From Amphirosellinia nigrospora (lineage: Eukaryota; Ascomycota; Sordariomycetes; Xylariales; Xylariaceae): a stretch of DNA of 64,000 bases. Made by a program: the position numbers and the translations under genes. Of this stretch, positions 1 through 12,742 are shown piece by piece; position 1 is the first letter of the stretch; each line of letters opens with the position of its first letter. The stretch spans positions 4,359,058-4,423,057 of the forward strand of contig SCHM01000003.1 in assembly GCA_004123355.1 (NCBI GenBank), written 5' to 3'. The notes beneath the pieces were generated by a model. That model searched no databases and was not told where the DNA came from. It saw only the letters and a list, made by a program, of their open reading frames with translations.

Positions 1-380
1 CCATGGCTTTCGCGATAACGGCAGGGATAGCGCTTGCCCGATTTTTCTTGCGAGGCGTTTGAACTATCATCCTCGTATGAACCAGCGCGATGGGTGGCAA
101 GGTAGGCGGAGTGTTTCATCTGGGGCTGCTTATCTTGAAGATAGTCGTCGCAGTAGGGTCGCGCTGAGCAGTCATAGACAATAGGTGTCACCGGCGAGAG
201 TGCGTCGTAGCTGGAATTGGAGTCATATGAATCCGAGCGCATGAGCTCTGGGGTATGAGTAATTGGCGACAAATCACCTCCTGATGAATAGTGCGTTGGT
301 GAAGGGTATGATGGGCTACTCGTGTAGATGTCATCGTTTAGTAACGATACTTGACGGCCCGTGGCGTCTCGAGCTTGCAT
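1..380 (-). CDS. Probable C2H2 zinc-finger transcription factor, N-terminal part (cut by window edge)
   Basis: An open frame runs leftwards from an ATG at 378-380 (first residues MQARDATGRQVSLLNDD) for 126 codons and leaves the window without a stop. The visible part is rich in Ser, Tyr, Pro and Asp (for example SPSYPSPTHYSSGGDLSPIT), typical of a disordered regulatory N-terminus. At its end comes a basic stretch followed by GKRYPCRYRESHG, which resembles the start of a C2H2 finger: an aromatic residue, then the first Cys. The second Cys and the His pair lie outside the window, so the zinc-finger call is inference. A nuclear DNA-binding role is likely if it holds. No specific regulator can be named. 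The codon structure is smooth and no intron is needed in the visible part. Confidence 0.5.
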   Translation of the reverse strand, partial: MQARDATGRQVSLLNDDIYTSSPSYPSPTHYSSGGDLSPITHTPELMRSDSYDSNSSYDALSPVTPIVYDCSARPYCDDYLQDKQPQMKHSAYLATHRAGSYEDDSSNASQEKSGKRYPCRYRESH

Positions 381-3300
381 CGTGCTGTTTGGTGAATTTG
401 AACCTAACGGAGAAAAAGACGACAGTCGGGTAATAAAGCGCCAAATGAGCACTTCAAGTGGCGTAAATCCTGAGGAAGCGCGGAATTTGCAGCGTTTAAA
501 CAACGCTCAGTCTTTAATGGAAGTTGTCGACAAGTGAAGTGGGCCTAAATGGGCTAGCGGAAAAGGTTTTGGACCTGGAACCACAGAATGTCCCAAGCGT
601 GTTGGCACAAATGATACGAAAACGCAGCACAAATCGTATCAACGATAAAAGGTGCAGTTACCACAACGGTGCGTCAATACACGGTTGAATTGTTTGAGTC
701 GGCAGATGCTGATACCGGTACGGCTACCTTCTATCAGATCAGAAATCTAAGAAGAGAGCGACGGAGACAGCAGCACGCTAGATGTAAACGTAGGAGTTGA
801 TGGCCGATGGCTGGGTGATGGCGAGCAAGGGGTCCAGGACTGGCGCCAATGGGAGAGTTGTGAGGGTGAAGAGGGTTGAAAACCGGTGGACGTGATGCCA
901 GAATGGTGTAGTAGATATCCTGGTTGCTGATGGTGGGATGTGATGTGGGAAGGGAGCCAGAGCAGGGCAGAGCAGAGCAGAGGAGCAGAAATTGTGTGAG
1001 GAACAGACGGGATGCGACACGGGCGGACGTTGCATTAAAAAGACAAACATGGGAAAGCGATGAATCCCATCGAGGCCCGTTTTCTGGCAGCAGAAGCCGT
1101 GGTACCGCTCGTCATGCCCGTGTGGGCTAGTGCACCTATAGTGGACTGCTGTTGCGGGTCGCCGCCCACGCCATGGCCACCCCTTCCAAGCGGGCCCCAC
1201 CAGCACAGTACTTACATGTGTACCTGACCACTAGTGCCGCTGGGGCCGTTTCTGGCTTTTCTGGGACCGAAGAAAGGGTCGCCAAGTGGGAAGCGGGCCC
1301 ACATGGAACAAGGGTAGTCCTGAGGGGCTGCAGGAGCAGGCATGGGCGCCAAGAGGACTCCAGGACTCCAGGGCTCCAGGGCTTGCAGGGGCAGGTAGCG
1401 CACGCTGCCTGCTGTTGCTACCGCTGGGCAGGGCGGGCAGAGGGCAGAGGGGTATTTTCCCTCGATAGCATGGGTATTTCCTGGTGTGATGAGATGCGCA
1501 GATGTCGCTATTAGAAGTACATTCCGCCCTAGGCGGTGGAGTATAGGCAGGATGGCAGGGTGTCTTCTCGGTATGTGGCATGCCATATTGAAGATGACAA
1601 TACATGTGCCCCGTCGAGAATGTATTCCCCAAGTATAGCGCTCGCTGTACTACCGTTGATGATCTCTTATCCAACCCCATGCTGGCAAGAGATGCGCATG
1701 TGCATTGTCCATGTGCTCATGCATCATGAATACTGGAGCAACCATCAAGTCGATACTGGTACTTATTCAGTACGTTGGATATACATATGGATAATACTAT
1801 GATGATGGATCTAGCGATCTCTTGGCTATTTAATTATATCCGTATCCTAACGCGTCCGGCGATGCCCAATCAACCAATAAGTAGATTTGTTCCCATTAAC
1901 GCTATGGATAACTTGCCAGTTGTCGTGTGCCATAATTTCCTCCATAAAATTTATATCTACCGATGTCTTCAACTACAGTAGCAGATAAAATGGTCACAGC
2001 CGAAGCGATCGGATCGTCTGAGTAGGGGTCTGCATATGATCGGGTCTGCATCGATCTACCTATCATAGTAGCACTAGGGACGATACTAGCAACACGCGTG
2101 AATAAGGGTCTCGAGTGGGCAGATCAATGTGTATAGCTTATTTACATCTAGCAGGTAGCATGGGCTTGTGAAAACTTGGAAGAAGACCACGACAAATGCC
2201 GAAACCCGTATGTTTAGCTAGCGGCCCGACGTCTAATCATCAACTTCGTGCTGAGTTGCTGCAAAGATGAATCTGTAAGAGCAGAAGTAGCGCAACACTT
2301 CATCATCTGATTAAGAATTAAGTAGCATTCGTATCCATCACCTCAGCGTTTCGTGAATTTTGGTGTGCAAGCAAAGTATGCGCTTCCTGTGTGATGTATA
2401 TTCTATAGCTTGACCGCATCGTGAGGTCGAAAGAGTGTCATTATTAACTTCACTTGCCGTACTTCCAAAAATGGATTCGCGCGCGCTCATCGTTGTTGTG
2501 ACGTCGTTGCCCCATCTCCTTCCCAACTACTTATACATATGTACTGCTTGATTCAACTACACGAGGAAATGCCTGTAATTGTGAGCTAGAGCCCGGTATC
2601 AGCCCGAGCCTCTCTTCCGCTCCTATACTAATTACGATTCCCGCCTAGCCGGCTTCGCTTCCATTAGAGCGTGATTAGGTAGATGTTTGGATTGGTTAAT
2701 TTGACGGCGCTTTGACGGCTCACACAAGAGGAGCAACGAAGGACTATGCTCTATTCGAGTCGTGGGACTTCGACGCATGGGGTACTTGGAAGAGACTTGT
2801 GGGCGACACAGACCGTGTCATGGCATTTTCCTTTCTCCATGCTGCTCTTTTAAAATGCCATATTCCTTGACCCCACTTGCATCTCGATCTCTGACTATCA
2901 TTTCCTCTTTGGCACATGGCTGGCATGGAGCAACTTATAGTTCGACCACTAAAAACGCAGCTTGTCGGGTTCCTCTTTAGGTCAAACATGAGGGTACCCA
3001 TGGTGAAAATGGGGGAATGTTGCCACGCCCCAGAACAGTACCTACGTACTTGTTACCTACATATAGCTAACCTAGCTACCCACTGTAAGTAGGGGTCGAG
3101 CCCTGTATTAATTACCTCAGCAGTAACGGCATGTCCATTCAGGACAATGAGGGACGGAACCAGCGGAAAGAGGCACGTAGATGTTCTTCTAGGGCACTCA
3201 TTGTACGGTATCGTGCGCGGCTACTCAATCAACAGACGGGATTCAGGCTATGACGTCGATAATCAGACAATAGGCATTTAGGAGCAAAAGCTCCTGAGGG

Positions 3301-6300
3301 AGGAGGCAAGGGTAAGAACTGGGCGAATTCGATGACAAGAGTAACGGGTGATGACCCGGTATAACCAGTGGACAGAGATAACTTCTCAGATCGGGATTGA
3401 CCAGGCGATCGAACGTGGACGGCGACAGACCCTTACCAGTGGGCCCGTAGTCTGCCCGCTAGACAGAGGTACTTCGGCCTGAAGTGACCCACGTCCGCCC
3501 TGTACATAAGTATATAGCGTGCACCCGGTATGATAGGGTTGTGGGGCCAAGCCCAGGACTACAGTAACATACCTATACCTGACGCACCGCACACAGCATG
3601 TTCCAGCACGGACAAGTATACACGATCTTGACCCAGCTAGGCAGTAACGTAGAACACAGGCCTCGACACAGGCCTGGATACAAGCAAGCCCGAAGATGAA
3701 TCTAGATACTATGTGTATACTACTTGTACAGATGCTGTGTAACCATCTTAAACCATCGCAAGTCTTGTCCTTTGATCCCTGAATCTACACTACGAATCTC
3801 TTTCTTGGCTCTCGAAAACATCCGATTGGGGGCTTTATGATACCTAAACTGTTGCGCACATGGCAGAGCAGAGCAGAGCTCGGTACTCATCCCGGTCAGC
3901 TTCCTTCCCCTTCCACTTACTCTCTTTTAGATCTTAGACTCTACCAGGGTCCCGCACATGATGCTGTGCAAACCCCCCAAAAAGCATCTGGCTTATGGTG
4001 AGCAGGTAGGGTCCAGGGGTCCAAAAACGGCGCCATATCCGGGAGGCTTGCGCTACCCTTATTGGTTGCATGATGATCGCTGAAGTCCCTGTGGTCCCTG
4101 GCGGCGCCCGAGTTTCTGGGTGCAGGATGGACTCGAGTAACCACAGTTTGGGGCTAACGAATCTACCTATCTTCGGATGAAGTTGGATGGTTGGTCTAGA
4201 ATAGAGACACAAACGAGTGCACACGATGTGGCGTGGCGCGTCGACATGTATGTCATGTCGCGTCTTGTAGCAGACGGCACAGACTAGCTCTCGACGTGCT
4301 CAATTAATTTCTCGGTCGCAATCACCTTCTAGAAAAGAAAGGTCATGTTACTATTGAACGGGGCACAAAAGTTTTCAGGACTTGACGGGCGCCATAGTAC
4401 AACGCAAAGAGTCATCACGGCGATCGACGCCTTTGAGTGCAATCGACGATTTCGATGGCGCCGATCCCTGGGCCGCCAGGCACAAGATCCACCAGCCCAC
4501 ATTATGGCGGCAGAGAAGGGAACAGAACCTGAACAAAATACTGGATAAGTGAGTGACATTGCGCTCCTTCGAAAGTAACAGCTGAATGATTCCGCTGAAT
4601 CCCTCACCATCTCGGCGAAGCTAAAGCAACACAAACCTGCTTTTCTCTTCTTCCCTCGCCCTATTCGTACGATACGGTAAGGTATGTTCAGCAGACCATC
4701 CTGAAGTTAGAAAAGCCCGACACCCATTTACGATAATCGCCATCTTTTTATCTTCTCGCAGCCTTCACAGGACCCAAAGTCAAGACTGCTTCTACGCATG
4801 TTGGTAAGGCATGTTTGCCCTCGCAACAGGTAGTCATCTTCTAAGGTTATACCCACCAGGTATCAGGGGATTTATCTGGGGCACTGCGAGCAATGGGCGC
4901 ATCGTTCATTGCCCGCTCCGTTTGGCTTGTTACCACTGATACTTACCATGAAAGCAAAGCATGCCACGACGTTAATTTCGATTTTCACCCAACACCTACA
5001 AAGCAGGGCCTGGTAGAGTGGGCCTGGAAAAGCCTGAGCTCTGGCAACTAAAAGTATGTAGTGGCAGTGTCGTGCCATGCATCTAGGAGTCTCGGTTTTC
5101 GGCTGTTGGACAACAGCATACCTATTAGGAGCAGGTAGTGGTGCGGGCAATGAAACTATCATCACTTTGGGACGGCCACAATCGAAATGCCTGTCGAAAT
5201 GAGATCAAAATGCTAATCTCAGGGACCCAAGAGAGCGCTTCCGCATTCCTCGGCGAATTCCGGGTGGACGAGCCGCCCTCGAACCATCGTCTCATAGGTC
5301 TTAGTCGCGACACAGCGAATGTGCAACGTCCACAAACAACCTTCCGACATACACCGAGACAACCAGCCAATGGCCCTCTACCACGCAACTCATGGCGTCC
5401 AAAGTGTCTCAGGAACAAGTCCTCCGTATCTACTACAATGCAAGCTATGCCGCGACATGAATCGACAGTAGCAGCGGACGCGAATGACGTGAAAATGAGA
5501 GTAATTGAGACCAATCAAAACAGTCACGTTCTCCATCGCCAATCCAATCCTTCCCCACATTCCCCGACAAGCACAAAATCCCACCTCTGGAAGATCGACA
5601 TTGCAGCCATATTACCAAGCAAAAGAGATTCGTTCGGCCTCGTACAAAAACTTGATCAAGGATGCTAAGGACGCGTGTAAGCGTAAGGCTAAGAGAGGAG
5701 GAACACCCAAAGGGGAATTAGAAGACCGATGTGAAAGGTAACTACATCGAAGGTAGGTCAGATCTACGTGGTTTTCATTTTTTAGTGGGTTTAATGCTAG
5801 GCTCTACCTAGTAGCACTCTAGCAAGTCGGATAGCATGGGATTGGAAGAATCCCATATTCACATTTTGTGCGGGGTTTAGGAATGCCCCCCTTCTTCGCC
5901 TTCTGCTCAGTCCCTCCGTTCCCCTCATGTTTGGTGTGCCCTAGCATCCTCAAACAGCGTGTGGGATCCTATAAATTTTCATGTTGCACCTAGATCCTAA
6001 TCGCGATTTGCGCCTGCGATCTAACATTTGAGAGTACTTGGTCTTATAACGAGTCGGATTGTTACATGGAACTTAGTTCAGTGCAAGGTCCTACGCAGCG
6101 CAAAATATGTCGGGAAATACACATAACCAGCTCGATACCATCTCGCACACCACTTCCGGCTAACACCGGTGAAAAACAGACGTTTCGTCATGCAACAATC
6201 AGCAGGCATAGGAGCTGTTCTGATGTGGTTCACATTTTCACATTCGTAATACCACTGCGGCGGTGGAGAAGTTGGAGCGAGAGAGTCTAGACCCGGTTCT

Positions 6301-8161
6301 TCCTGGCAGGATTTTCAGGTACGGGGAACATCTGAAGATTGAGCGACATGCTTGCAATGTATCTGCCAGTCAAGAGAGAGCCCACCTCCAACACATATTG
6401 CGTACATACATAACGCAGGGACTAGACATGCGGGGAGCAAATGAAACTCGTCAAGAGTAGCATGGATTGTACATACAATATATGTATCCCCGGTCCTGCT
6501 ATCAGACGACATGTTTCCATAAAGAGGCAGCAAGCTGCGCACGTACACCTATCTACATCTTGCATATGCATAGACATGACATTACATGACAACATGAACG
6601 CTATCCTATAACATATCAAACTCATTATGATGCAAAAGAATCACAAGGGCTTCATTGGTAAAGCAAAACCCGCTCTCCAAGCTAAGAAGCAATATCACAA
6701 CTTGCGCCCATGCGAGCATCTACCTACAGTACCGAGGCAATTTCATTTTGCCTTCGCGGTAGTGTAGGAATGCTTGGTCCAGAGTATACTCAGCCTTCTA
6801 CCTACACTACCTACATATTGCACTAGCCGCTCAATGTCACCCTCTGCTCCTTAGTGTTGGGAGGGTCACAACGAAGTAACAAGGCGAGAGAGGCGGGGTG
6901 GATAGGAGTTTGGAGAAAAACTTCGACTTCAATTCGCCACTCGTTCGACTTTCTATTTCCCGCAGTAATTCAAAAGGACGGACATACAGCAAGACTTGCC
7001 CTACTGAGTCGCATGAAAGTATACATTACACACTTGTTATGAGTCTAGCTGAGTTGAGTCAATTTTAAACCACGCTTCAAAGCTCACGCTTTAACCCCAA
7101 GTCTCTCTAGCCCTTACCTGGATTCAGTTTTTTTTTTAATCTTTTCTTATCGACTCTCCACCATGGATATTCATTATCTATTGAATCCTAACCATGGTGG
7201 TATGTTTATACCGTTAACGGTCACTGAGTGTCAACGGCGTTAGAATTAACGTCACAGCCTAGGAAACGGGTAGACACACATAAGATAATATATGTATATC
7301 ATTCCAATGACTCGCTTTTTTCTATTTTCTTAACTCACTCTTGACTAGCCCTACCTAGATTTTCGCCGCTCTGACCGAGACGTGACTAAGTATGAACTCG
7401 TTCTCGAAGCAAGGCCTTGGACACGACGCCAGAATTGTGTTTTGGGCGAGTAGCGTAGTTCTCGGCCACCAATGAAAGGTAGAATTGCCACAAGTTGCGC
7501 CTCCCCAACCCTTGACAAGCTTCAGAATAATAAGCTTGATGGACTAGGATTTGGTATGCCCAAGCCCGGCCACTCTTCCGGACGCCTTCAATCGGAAAAG
7601 TAAGGGTCCTCCTATACGGCATGCCGCATATCACACTACACTGGTAGTCCGTTTAATTAGCATTGTCTCCATGTGACAAATCAGCACCTGGCGGCATCAC
7701 CAAGTCATCTCCTATGCTACCATCGCCGGACACAACCTCCCGGTTTCCCGCCGCCAGAGTTTGTATCTAATAGTGTGACGTTTTCTGTAGATCATACACA
7801 ACACAGTTACGAAGTGCAAGGCTTGAGGTTTCGGTAGTGGAGGCAGAAGTATCTCAAAGGTAGCCCGTCTCAAGGGCGAGTTAACTAGACTCAAACTCTG
7901 ATGCTGTCTCCTCTCAAACTAAAACCGCCTTGCTGCTGTTCTCAATGCCCCATAAGTAGGGCATAGTGAGAGAATAATACCAAAAAATCACATGAAGGTC
8001 CCGTCTTCCCATTAATAAACGCCGCGCCAAATGCCCGAGTCCATGTCCCTGTCCCCATACACTGTGGACACCTTTGCAGACTTACACATAAGGAGTGTTA
8101 TCTCATTATAGCAATACACGTCTACTGCTTGGGTATCATATCCGAGAGCCTATCTAAGCCA
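381..8161. other. 7.8 kb without a recognisable gene
   Basis: This stretch separates the C2H2-like gene from PRP31. Several short open frames occur on both strands, the longest of 176 codons at 5138-5668 (+). None shows a recognisable domain, a convincing splice chain or a normal composition. A 43-bp hairpin sits at 7158-7200. Short ACCTACCTA/TAGGTAGG-like motifs recur, for example around 6720 and 6798. The region may hold 5' leader and promoter of the left-edge gene, the 3' end of PRP31 and decayed sequence. Lineage-specific or non-coding genes cannot be excluded from sequence reading alone. Confidence 0.5.
7158..7200. repeat. Perfect-arm inverted repeat (hairpin)
   Basis: CCACCATGG at 7158-7166 is matched by its reverse complement CCATGGTGG at 7192-7200. 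A second inner pairing, ATTCA with TGAAT, can form between them. This gives a 9-bp plus 5-bp stem with a short AT-rich loop. It lies in the gene-poor left arm, not beside a recognised gene end. It could be a protein-binding palindrome, a remnant of a foldback element or chance. Confidence 0.55.
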
Positions 8162-10103
8162 CTACTTTTTTGCTGGTAATGCTGGAGGACCCATTTTGCT
8201 GGCACCAGTGTCGATCTTCTTACTTGGTGGCTGCGCAGGGACCTTGAACCCGCCGTTGGTAGAGCTAGCGCCTCCAACCTGAGTGAACGTGCCTCCTTTG
8301 AACCAGCGATCCTCCTCTGCTTTTCTCTTACGACTAAGTTCGGCTTGAACCTTGGGGTCCACCAGCTCAAGACCCTGCACAGGCGTGAACGCCAAGGACG
8401 ACGCCGTTCCTGCCCCGCCTCCAATAGTTGAGCCGACGCCCGATGTGCGTAAGCCCTTACCGCGGAGGTCGATGTTATGAGCTGATTGGCCAAAACCGCG
8501 CAGTGAGGATGCTGCGCCGCCAAGAGGTGTAGCACCACCCCAACCTTTATGCTTTTGGCTCAGCTTCGCTCGCGTTCGATTATCGATCTGTATGCCTCGA
8601 ATGCGGCCATCATCAGCCTGACCTATCATGCCCATGCCAATTGTAGAATCGCCGGTGCCGTAACCAGCCTCTTTCTCTTCCTTGCCGAAGGCCATGCGAT
8701 TCTGCGCCTTGCGTATCTCTGTCATGGCGGTTGCTTCTTTTGCCTTCCGCGCGCGACGGCCACCTCGCTTGCGAGCAGGCTTGTCGGGTGCTGGTAAGGC
8801 TCGCTGTCCCTTATTGGGCGGCGGCTCCGTGATTTTATCCAGGCGCTCCAAACATTGCGCTCGTAGTTCCTCTCCATATGAACCGTCAGGAGTGGCATGG
8901 CTTGTATCGGCGCGAGCTGCAAGTACTAGCTTACCAGCAACAGCTTTCATAGCCTTTTTTTAAGATCAGGTGGGATACCACGAATGATGGGTGAGTAGTA
9001 TAAGTATCCTTGCTGTCTGATAGAAGTATTAGTCGCGAAGGCCGCGCTCCTCGACTTGTTACTTCCCCACGCAGCAATGTTGCAGGCGGGAACTCTGGAT
9101 AGATTTGTTAGACCGCCAGCCGTGTTGATCAGCTGTGCGGCTGTTAGCGACCCCACCACGGCTGTCAGGTTGGGTGCAAAAATGCTCATCCGAGATTGAA
9201 CATATTCAGTCAATGTCTTCTTCGCCTTGTCCATCTTGATCATCATGTGACAGGCCCGGAGAATGCGCTCAAGCTCTTCCTGAGTGACTTCTTGCCCTTT
9301 GGTTGTTGTAGCTTCTACCGTGACAACCATCAGCGACGGGCCATCGAGAACAGACTTGAGAGATTCGCCCAAGGGATTATCTTTCGACTCTTGTATAGCC
9401 CTGATGCTGTCGGAATCCATAGGCCCATTGCCGAGAATAGCCACAACTTTTGCATACTCCATCGGGTTTTGAATTAGAGTTTCTAACTCAGGGAATCTGG
9501 TTGAGTAGTGATCTCGAATGAACTTGTGAACCTTCATGATCTCGCCGTCAATCTGGGTGGAGAGGGTGTTGGACTCGGTGAGGATCTTGTATTCGGGGTT
9601 GTCTTCGATATTGCCTATGTTGATGGTGGCTTGCGAGAGGGGTTTTGACTCAAAACGGGAGATGTCCTGTAGTAGACCAGCAGATTGGTCAGGTCTGATG
9701 CTCAAGCCAACAGATGTAAATCAACACGCGCATCGCTAGTGAAGACAGGGGACGGAGATGGAGAGGGTCGACTAACCTTGAGAAGCGGCTCTAGCCTATC
9801 CATGACACTGGTGACCTTGCGGACGTCTTTGACATTGCCTAAATGCATCTTCTCAACTCTGGCCTTGGCAGCGGCTTCGTCTTCCATAGCGTTTGTTATG
9901 TCGCCTATATCCCGCATATCCTCATCCTCGTCTAATTCCTCCTCTTCGTCTCCGTCTAGCATCATATCGCCGTCGTCGTGATGGTTGCCGTTCGATACAA
10001 CGGGGTCGTCATCGAGGTCGAGACCGGCATCGTGTTGAACATCGCCATTTTCGGAGCCCGAGTCCTCGAAGTCCTGCAGCAGCTCATCGGCTAGCGTCGA
10101 CAT
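8162..10103 (-). CDS. PRP31: U4/U6 snRNP protein Prp31 (one-base frame break)
   Basis: Prp31 bridges U4 snRNA/15.5K and the U5 proteins in the U4/U6-U5 tri-snRNP and is needed for spliceosome assembly in the nucleus. The start at 10103 gives MSTLADELLQDFEDSGSENGD, the conserved acidic N-terminus. Exon 1 is 10103-9777. An intron (9776-9667) begins GTTAGT and ends CTACAG. Exon 2 runs 9666-8162. It carries the NOSIC/Nop region (EDNPEYKIL, RFPELETLI, VTVEATTTKGQ, MSIFAPNLTAVVGSLTAAQL) and the Prp31 C-terminal domain (RKRGGRRARKAKEA, RKAQNRMAFG, FTPVQGLELVDPKVQAEL). After SPIIRGIPPDLKK the frame is lost at a run of seven A (8955-8961 on the plus strand). One further A restores KAMKAVAGKLVLAARAD and gives 610 residues, near the family length. 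It is divergent from CLF1. Confidence 0.93.
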
Positions 10104-10714
10104 GTTGTCGGTTGCGGGCAAGTTTCCTGCCGCAGTATAATGATGGGCGCAAGAGACAGAAGGCCGTGGATGTGGTTTGGCTTCGGGTTTGATTTGGCGT
10201 GGTGGACGATGGAAGGTAGATGCGCCAGCTAGAAGGTTGCGGGAGAGGAAAGAAATAAAGTGGGACGACGCGCTTCTTTCTGGGCTTGGCGTCATTGGCC
10301 CTGGCCAATTGACAGCCACAGATTAGCCTAGGCGGGCCCACTTACACTTGTGCATATTTATGTATATATGCTGTAAGTACATATCGTTCTTCTAATTGCA
10401 TAGAGAATAGCTCTGTATCCGCCCTATCCATCTATCAAAACGCTATAAGACTTGGCGCAGGCCCACTGAGCCGATTTATGACCCACCTTAATTCGCAGGA
10501 GAACCTTAGCTATCTATGTCAACTACTCGTTTTCCATCTTGTCCCAACCCCCAAACCCATCGCCAACCATCCATCCCCTCGTTCATTTAGAACTTGCTGT
10601 CACGCACCGACATCTGCGCTGAAAACGCCTCCTTATTACTATTGGAACTACGGCCGCTAACTATTTTTACCTGCACTACAATCCGAGCGCGTTCGCGTTC
10701 CCTCAGCTTCGAAG
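10104..10714. promoter_or_regulatory. Shared intergenic region between divergent PRP31 and CLF1
   Basis: The 611 bp between the two start codons must hold both 5' leaders and both core promoters. Nothing coding is seen in it. The CLF1-proximal part is pyrimidine-rich on the plus strand (around 10500-10620), common upstream of fungal housekeeping genes. No clear TATA box or CCAAT pair was identified. A shared, bidirectional promoter is inferred from geometry only. Confidence 0.5.
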
Positions 10715-12742
10715 ATGGAGTCCTCTCGCGGCCCGCCGAGGGTCAAAAACAAGGCCGCGGCGCCAATACAGATCTCTGCTGAACAGCTTCTCCGTGAGGC
10801 CGTCGACCGCCAGGAAACCGGTATACAGGCCCCCACCCAGCGTTTCGCCGACCTCGAAGAGCTCCATGAGTTCCAAGGCCGCAAACGCAAGGAATTTGAG
10901 GACTATGTCAGGCGCAACCGGATTAACATGAACAATTGGATGCGCTATGCCGCCTGGGAGCTTGAGCAGAAAGAATTCAAGCGCGCGCGCTCCGTCTTCG
11001 AGAGAGCCTTGGATGTCGACGCCACCTCCGTCGTCCTGTGGATTCGGTATATCGAGGCTGAGATGAGGAACAGAAATATTAATCACGCGAGGAATCTCCT
11101 CGATCGCGCCGTTACCATTTTGCCGAGGGTCGACAAACTGTGGTACAAGTATGTCTACATGGAAGAGATGTTAGGGAACATCCCCGGCACGCGACAGGTT
11201 TTTGAGAGGTGGATGGAGTGGGAGCCGGAAGAGGCCGCCTGGAGTGCCTACATTAAGCTAGAGAAGCGCTATGGCGAGTACGAGCGGGCTCGAGCTATAT
11301 TTGAACGCTTCACCATTGTCCGACCCGAACCACGAAACTGGATCAAGTGGGCTAAATTCGAGGAGGAGTTTGGAACGAGCGACTTGGTCCGCGAAGTCTT
11401 CGGCGCCGCTGTCGAGGCTCTTGGCGATGAGTTCGTTGACGAGAGACTTTTCATTGCATATGCCAGATTCGAGGCCAAACTAAAAGAGTACGAGCGTGCG
11501 CGGGCCATCTACAAGTATGCACTTGACCGGCTACCCCGTTCCAAGTCTATGGGGCTACACAAATCGTACACGACCTTCGAGAAGCAATATGGTGACAGAG
11601 ACGGTGTTGAAGACGTCGTGCTGTCCAAGAGGAGACGCATCTACGAAGATCAGATTAAAGAGAACCCAAAGAACTACGACATATGGTTTGATTATGCCCG
11701 ACTTGAGGAGACGGCAGGTGATCTAGATCGCGTAAGAGACGTTTATGAGCGAGCCGTGGCACAGATCCCTCCCACACAAGAGAAACGACATTGGCGTCGA
11801 TATATCTACCTTTGGATATTCTATGCGCTATGGGAGGAAATGGAGGCTAAAGATATTACTCGGGCTCGCCAGATTTATAAGCTATGCCTGGATCTGATAC
11901 CCCATAAAAAGTTTACTTTTGCCAAGATTTGGTTACTGAAGGCACAATTCGAAGTTCGCCAGGGCGAGCTGGCGGCTGCACGGAAGTCGCTCGGTCAGGC
12001 GATCGGCATGTGCCCCAAAGACAGGCTATTCAAAGGGTACGTCGAGCTAGAGCTCAAGCTATTTGAGTTCGTGAGGTGCCGGATACTATATGAGAAGCAT
12101 ATCGAGTGGAACCCAGCCAATTGTCAGACGTGGATTAAATTCTCCGAGCTCGAGAGAGGGTTGGACGACCTCGAGAGGACAAGGGCCATCTTTGAATTGG
12201 CAATCAATCAGCCCGTCTTGGATATGCCGGAGCTATTGTGGAAAGCCTACATCGACTTCGAGGAAGAAGAGGGCGAGTACGACAAGACACGCGACCTGTA
12301 TGAGCGGTTGCTCGAGAAGACGGATCACGTTAAGGTGTGGATTAGTTACGCGCACTTTGAAATCAATATTCCTGAAGATGAGGAAGAAGAGGCCGAAGAC
12401 GGATCGGAGGAGCGGCCCGTCAGCGACGAGGCCAAGGCACGCGCTCGCAAGGTGTTCGAGCGTGCATACAAGAGCATGAAAGAGAGGGATCTCAAGGAGG
12501 AGCGCGTGTCACTACTCAATGCCTGGCTATCGTTCGAGCGCACCCACGGCGCCGAGGAGGATGTGGAGAAGGTGCAGAAGCAGATGCCACGCAAGACGAA
12601 GCGTAGGCGCAGGCTGGAGGACGACACGTTCGAGGAGTACATCGACTATATCTTCCCCGCCGACGACGAGCAAAGACAGGACATCTCCAAAATGCTTGCT
12701 ATGGCTTCAGCTTGGAAGGAAGGCGGTGGCTCATTCACCTAA
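10715..12742 (+). CDS. CLF1: Pre-mRNA-splicing factor Clf1/Syf3 (crooked-neck family, HAT repeats)
   Basis: Clf1 is a scaffold of the Prp19-associated (NineTeen) complex and helps bring the tri-snRNP to the pre-spliceosome. The gene is one uninterrupted frame of 675 codons, the usual family size, with no intron and no frame break. The N-terminus holds [22 protein letters not shown] and [22 protein letters not shown], diagnostic of crooked-neck proteins. After it come more than a dozen half-a-TPR (HAT) repeats with the W-x(2)-Y/A...R-A-R-x-(I/V)-(F/Y)-E-R-A pattern ([45 protein letters not shown]). The end is acidic and then basic ([28 protein letters not shown]). The ATG at 10715 follows a CT-rich leader and is the first in frame. 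It lies divergent from PRP31. Confidence 0.95.
   Translation: MESSRGPPRVKNKAAAPIQISAEQLLREAVDRQETGIQAPTQRFADLEELHEFQGRKRKEFEDYVRRNRINMNNWMRYAAWELEQKEFKRARSVFERALDVDATSVVLWIRYIEAEMRNRNINHARNLLDRAVTILPRVDKLWYKYVYMEEMLGNIPGTRQVFERWMEWEPEEAAWSAYIKLEKRYGEYERARAIFERFTIVRPEPRNWIKWAKFEEEFGTSDLVREVFGAAVEALGDEFVDERLFIAYARFEAKLKEYERARAIYKYALDRLPRSKSMGLHKSYTTFEKQYGDRDGVEDVVLSKRRRIYEDQIKENPKNYDIWFDYARLEETAGDLDRVRDVYERAVAQIPPTQEKRHWRRYIYLWIFYALWEEMEAKDITRARQIYKLCLDLIPHKKFTFAKIWLLKAQFEVRQGELAAARKSLGQAIGMCPKDRLFKGYVELELKLFEFVRCRILYEKHIEWNPANCQTWIKFSELERGLDDLERTRAIFELAINQPVLDMPELLWKAYIDFEEEEGEYDKTRDLYERLLEKTDHVKVWISYAHFEINIPEDEEEEAEDGSEERPVSDEAKARARKVFERAYKSMKERDLKEERVSLLNAWLSFERTHGAEEDVEKVQKQMPRKTKRRRRLEDDTFEEYIDYIFPADDEQRQDISKMLAMASAWKEGGGSFT

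Noticed and set aside
5138-5668. 176-codon plus-strand frame in the left gene desert
   Set aside because: No recognisable domain, odd composition, overlapped by other frames of similar length on both strands, and no splice partners found. It may be chance.
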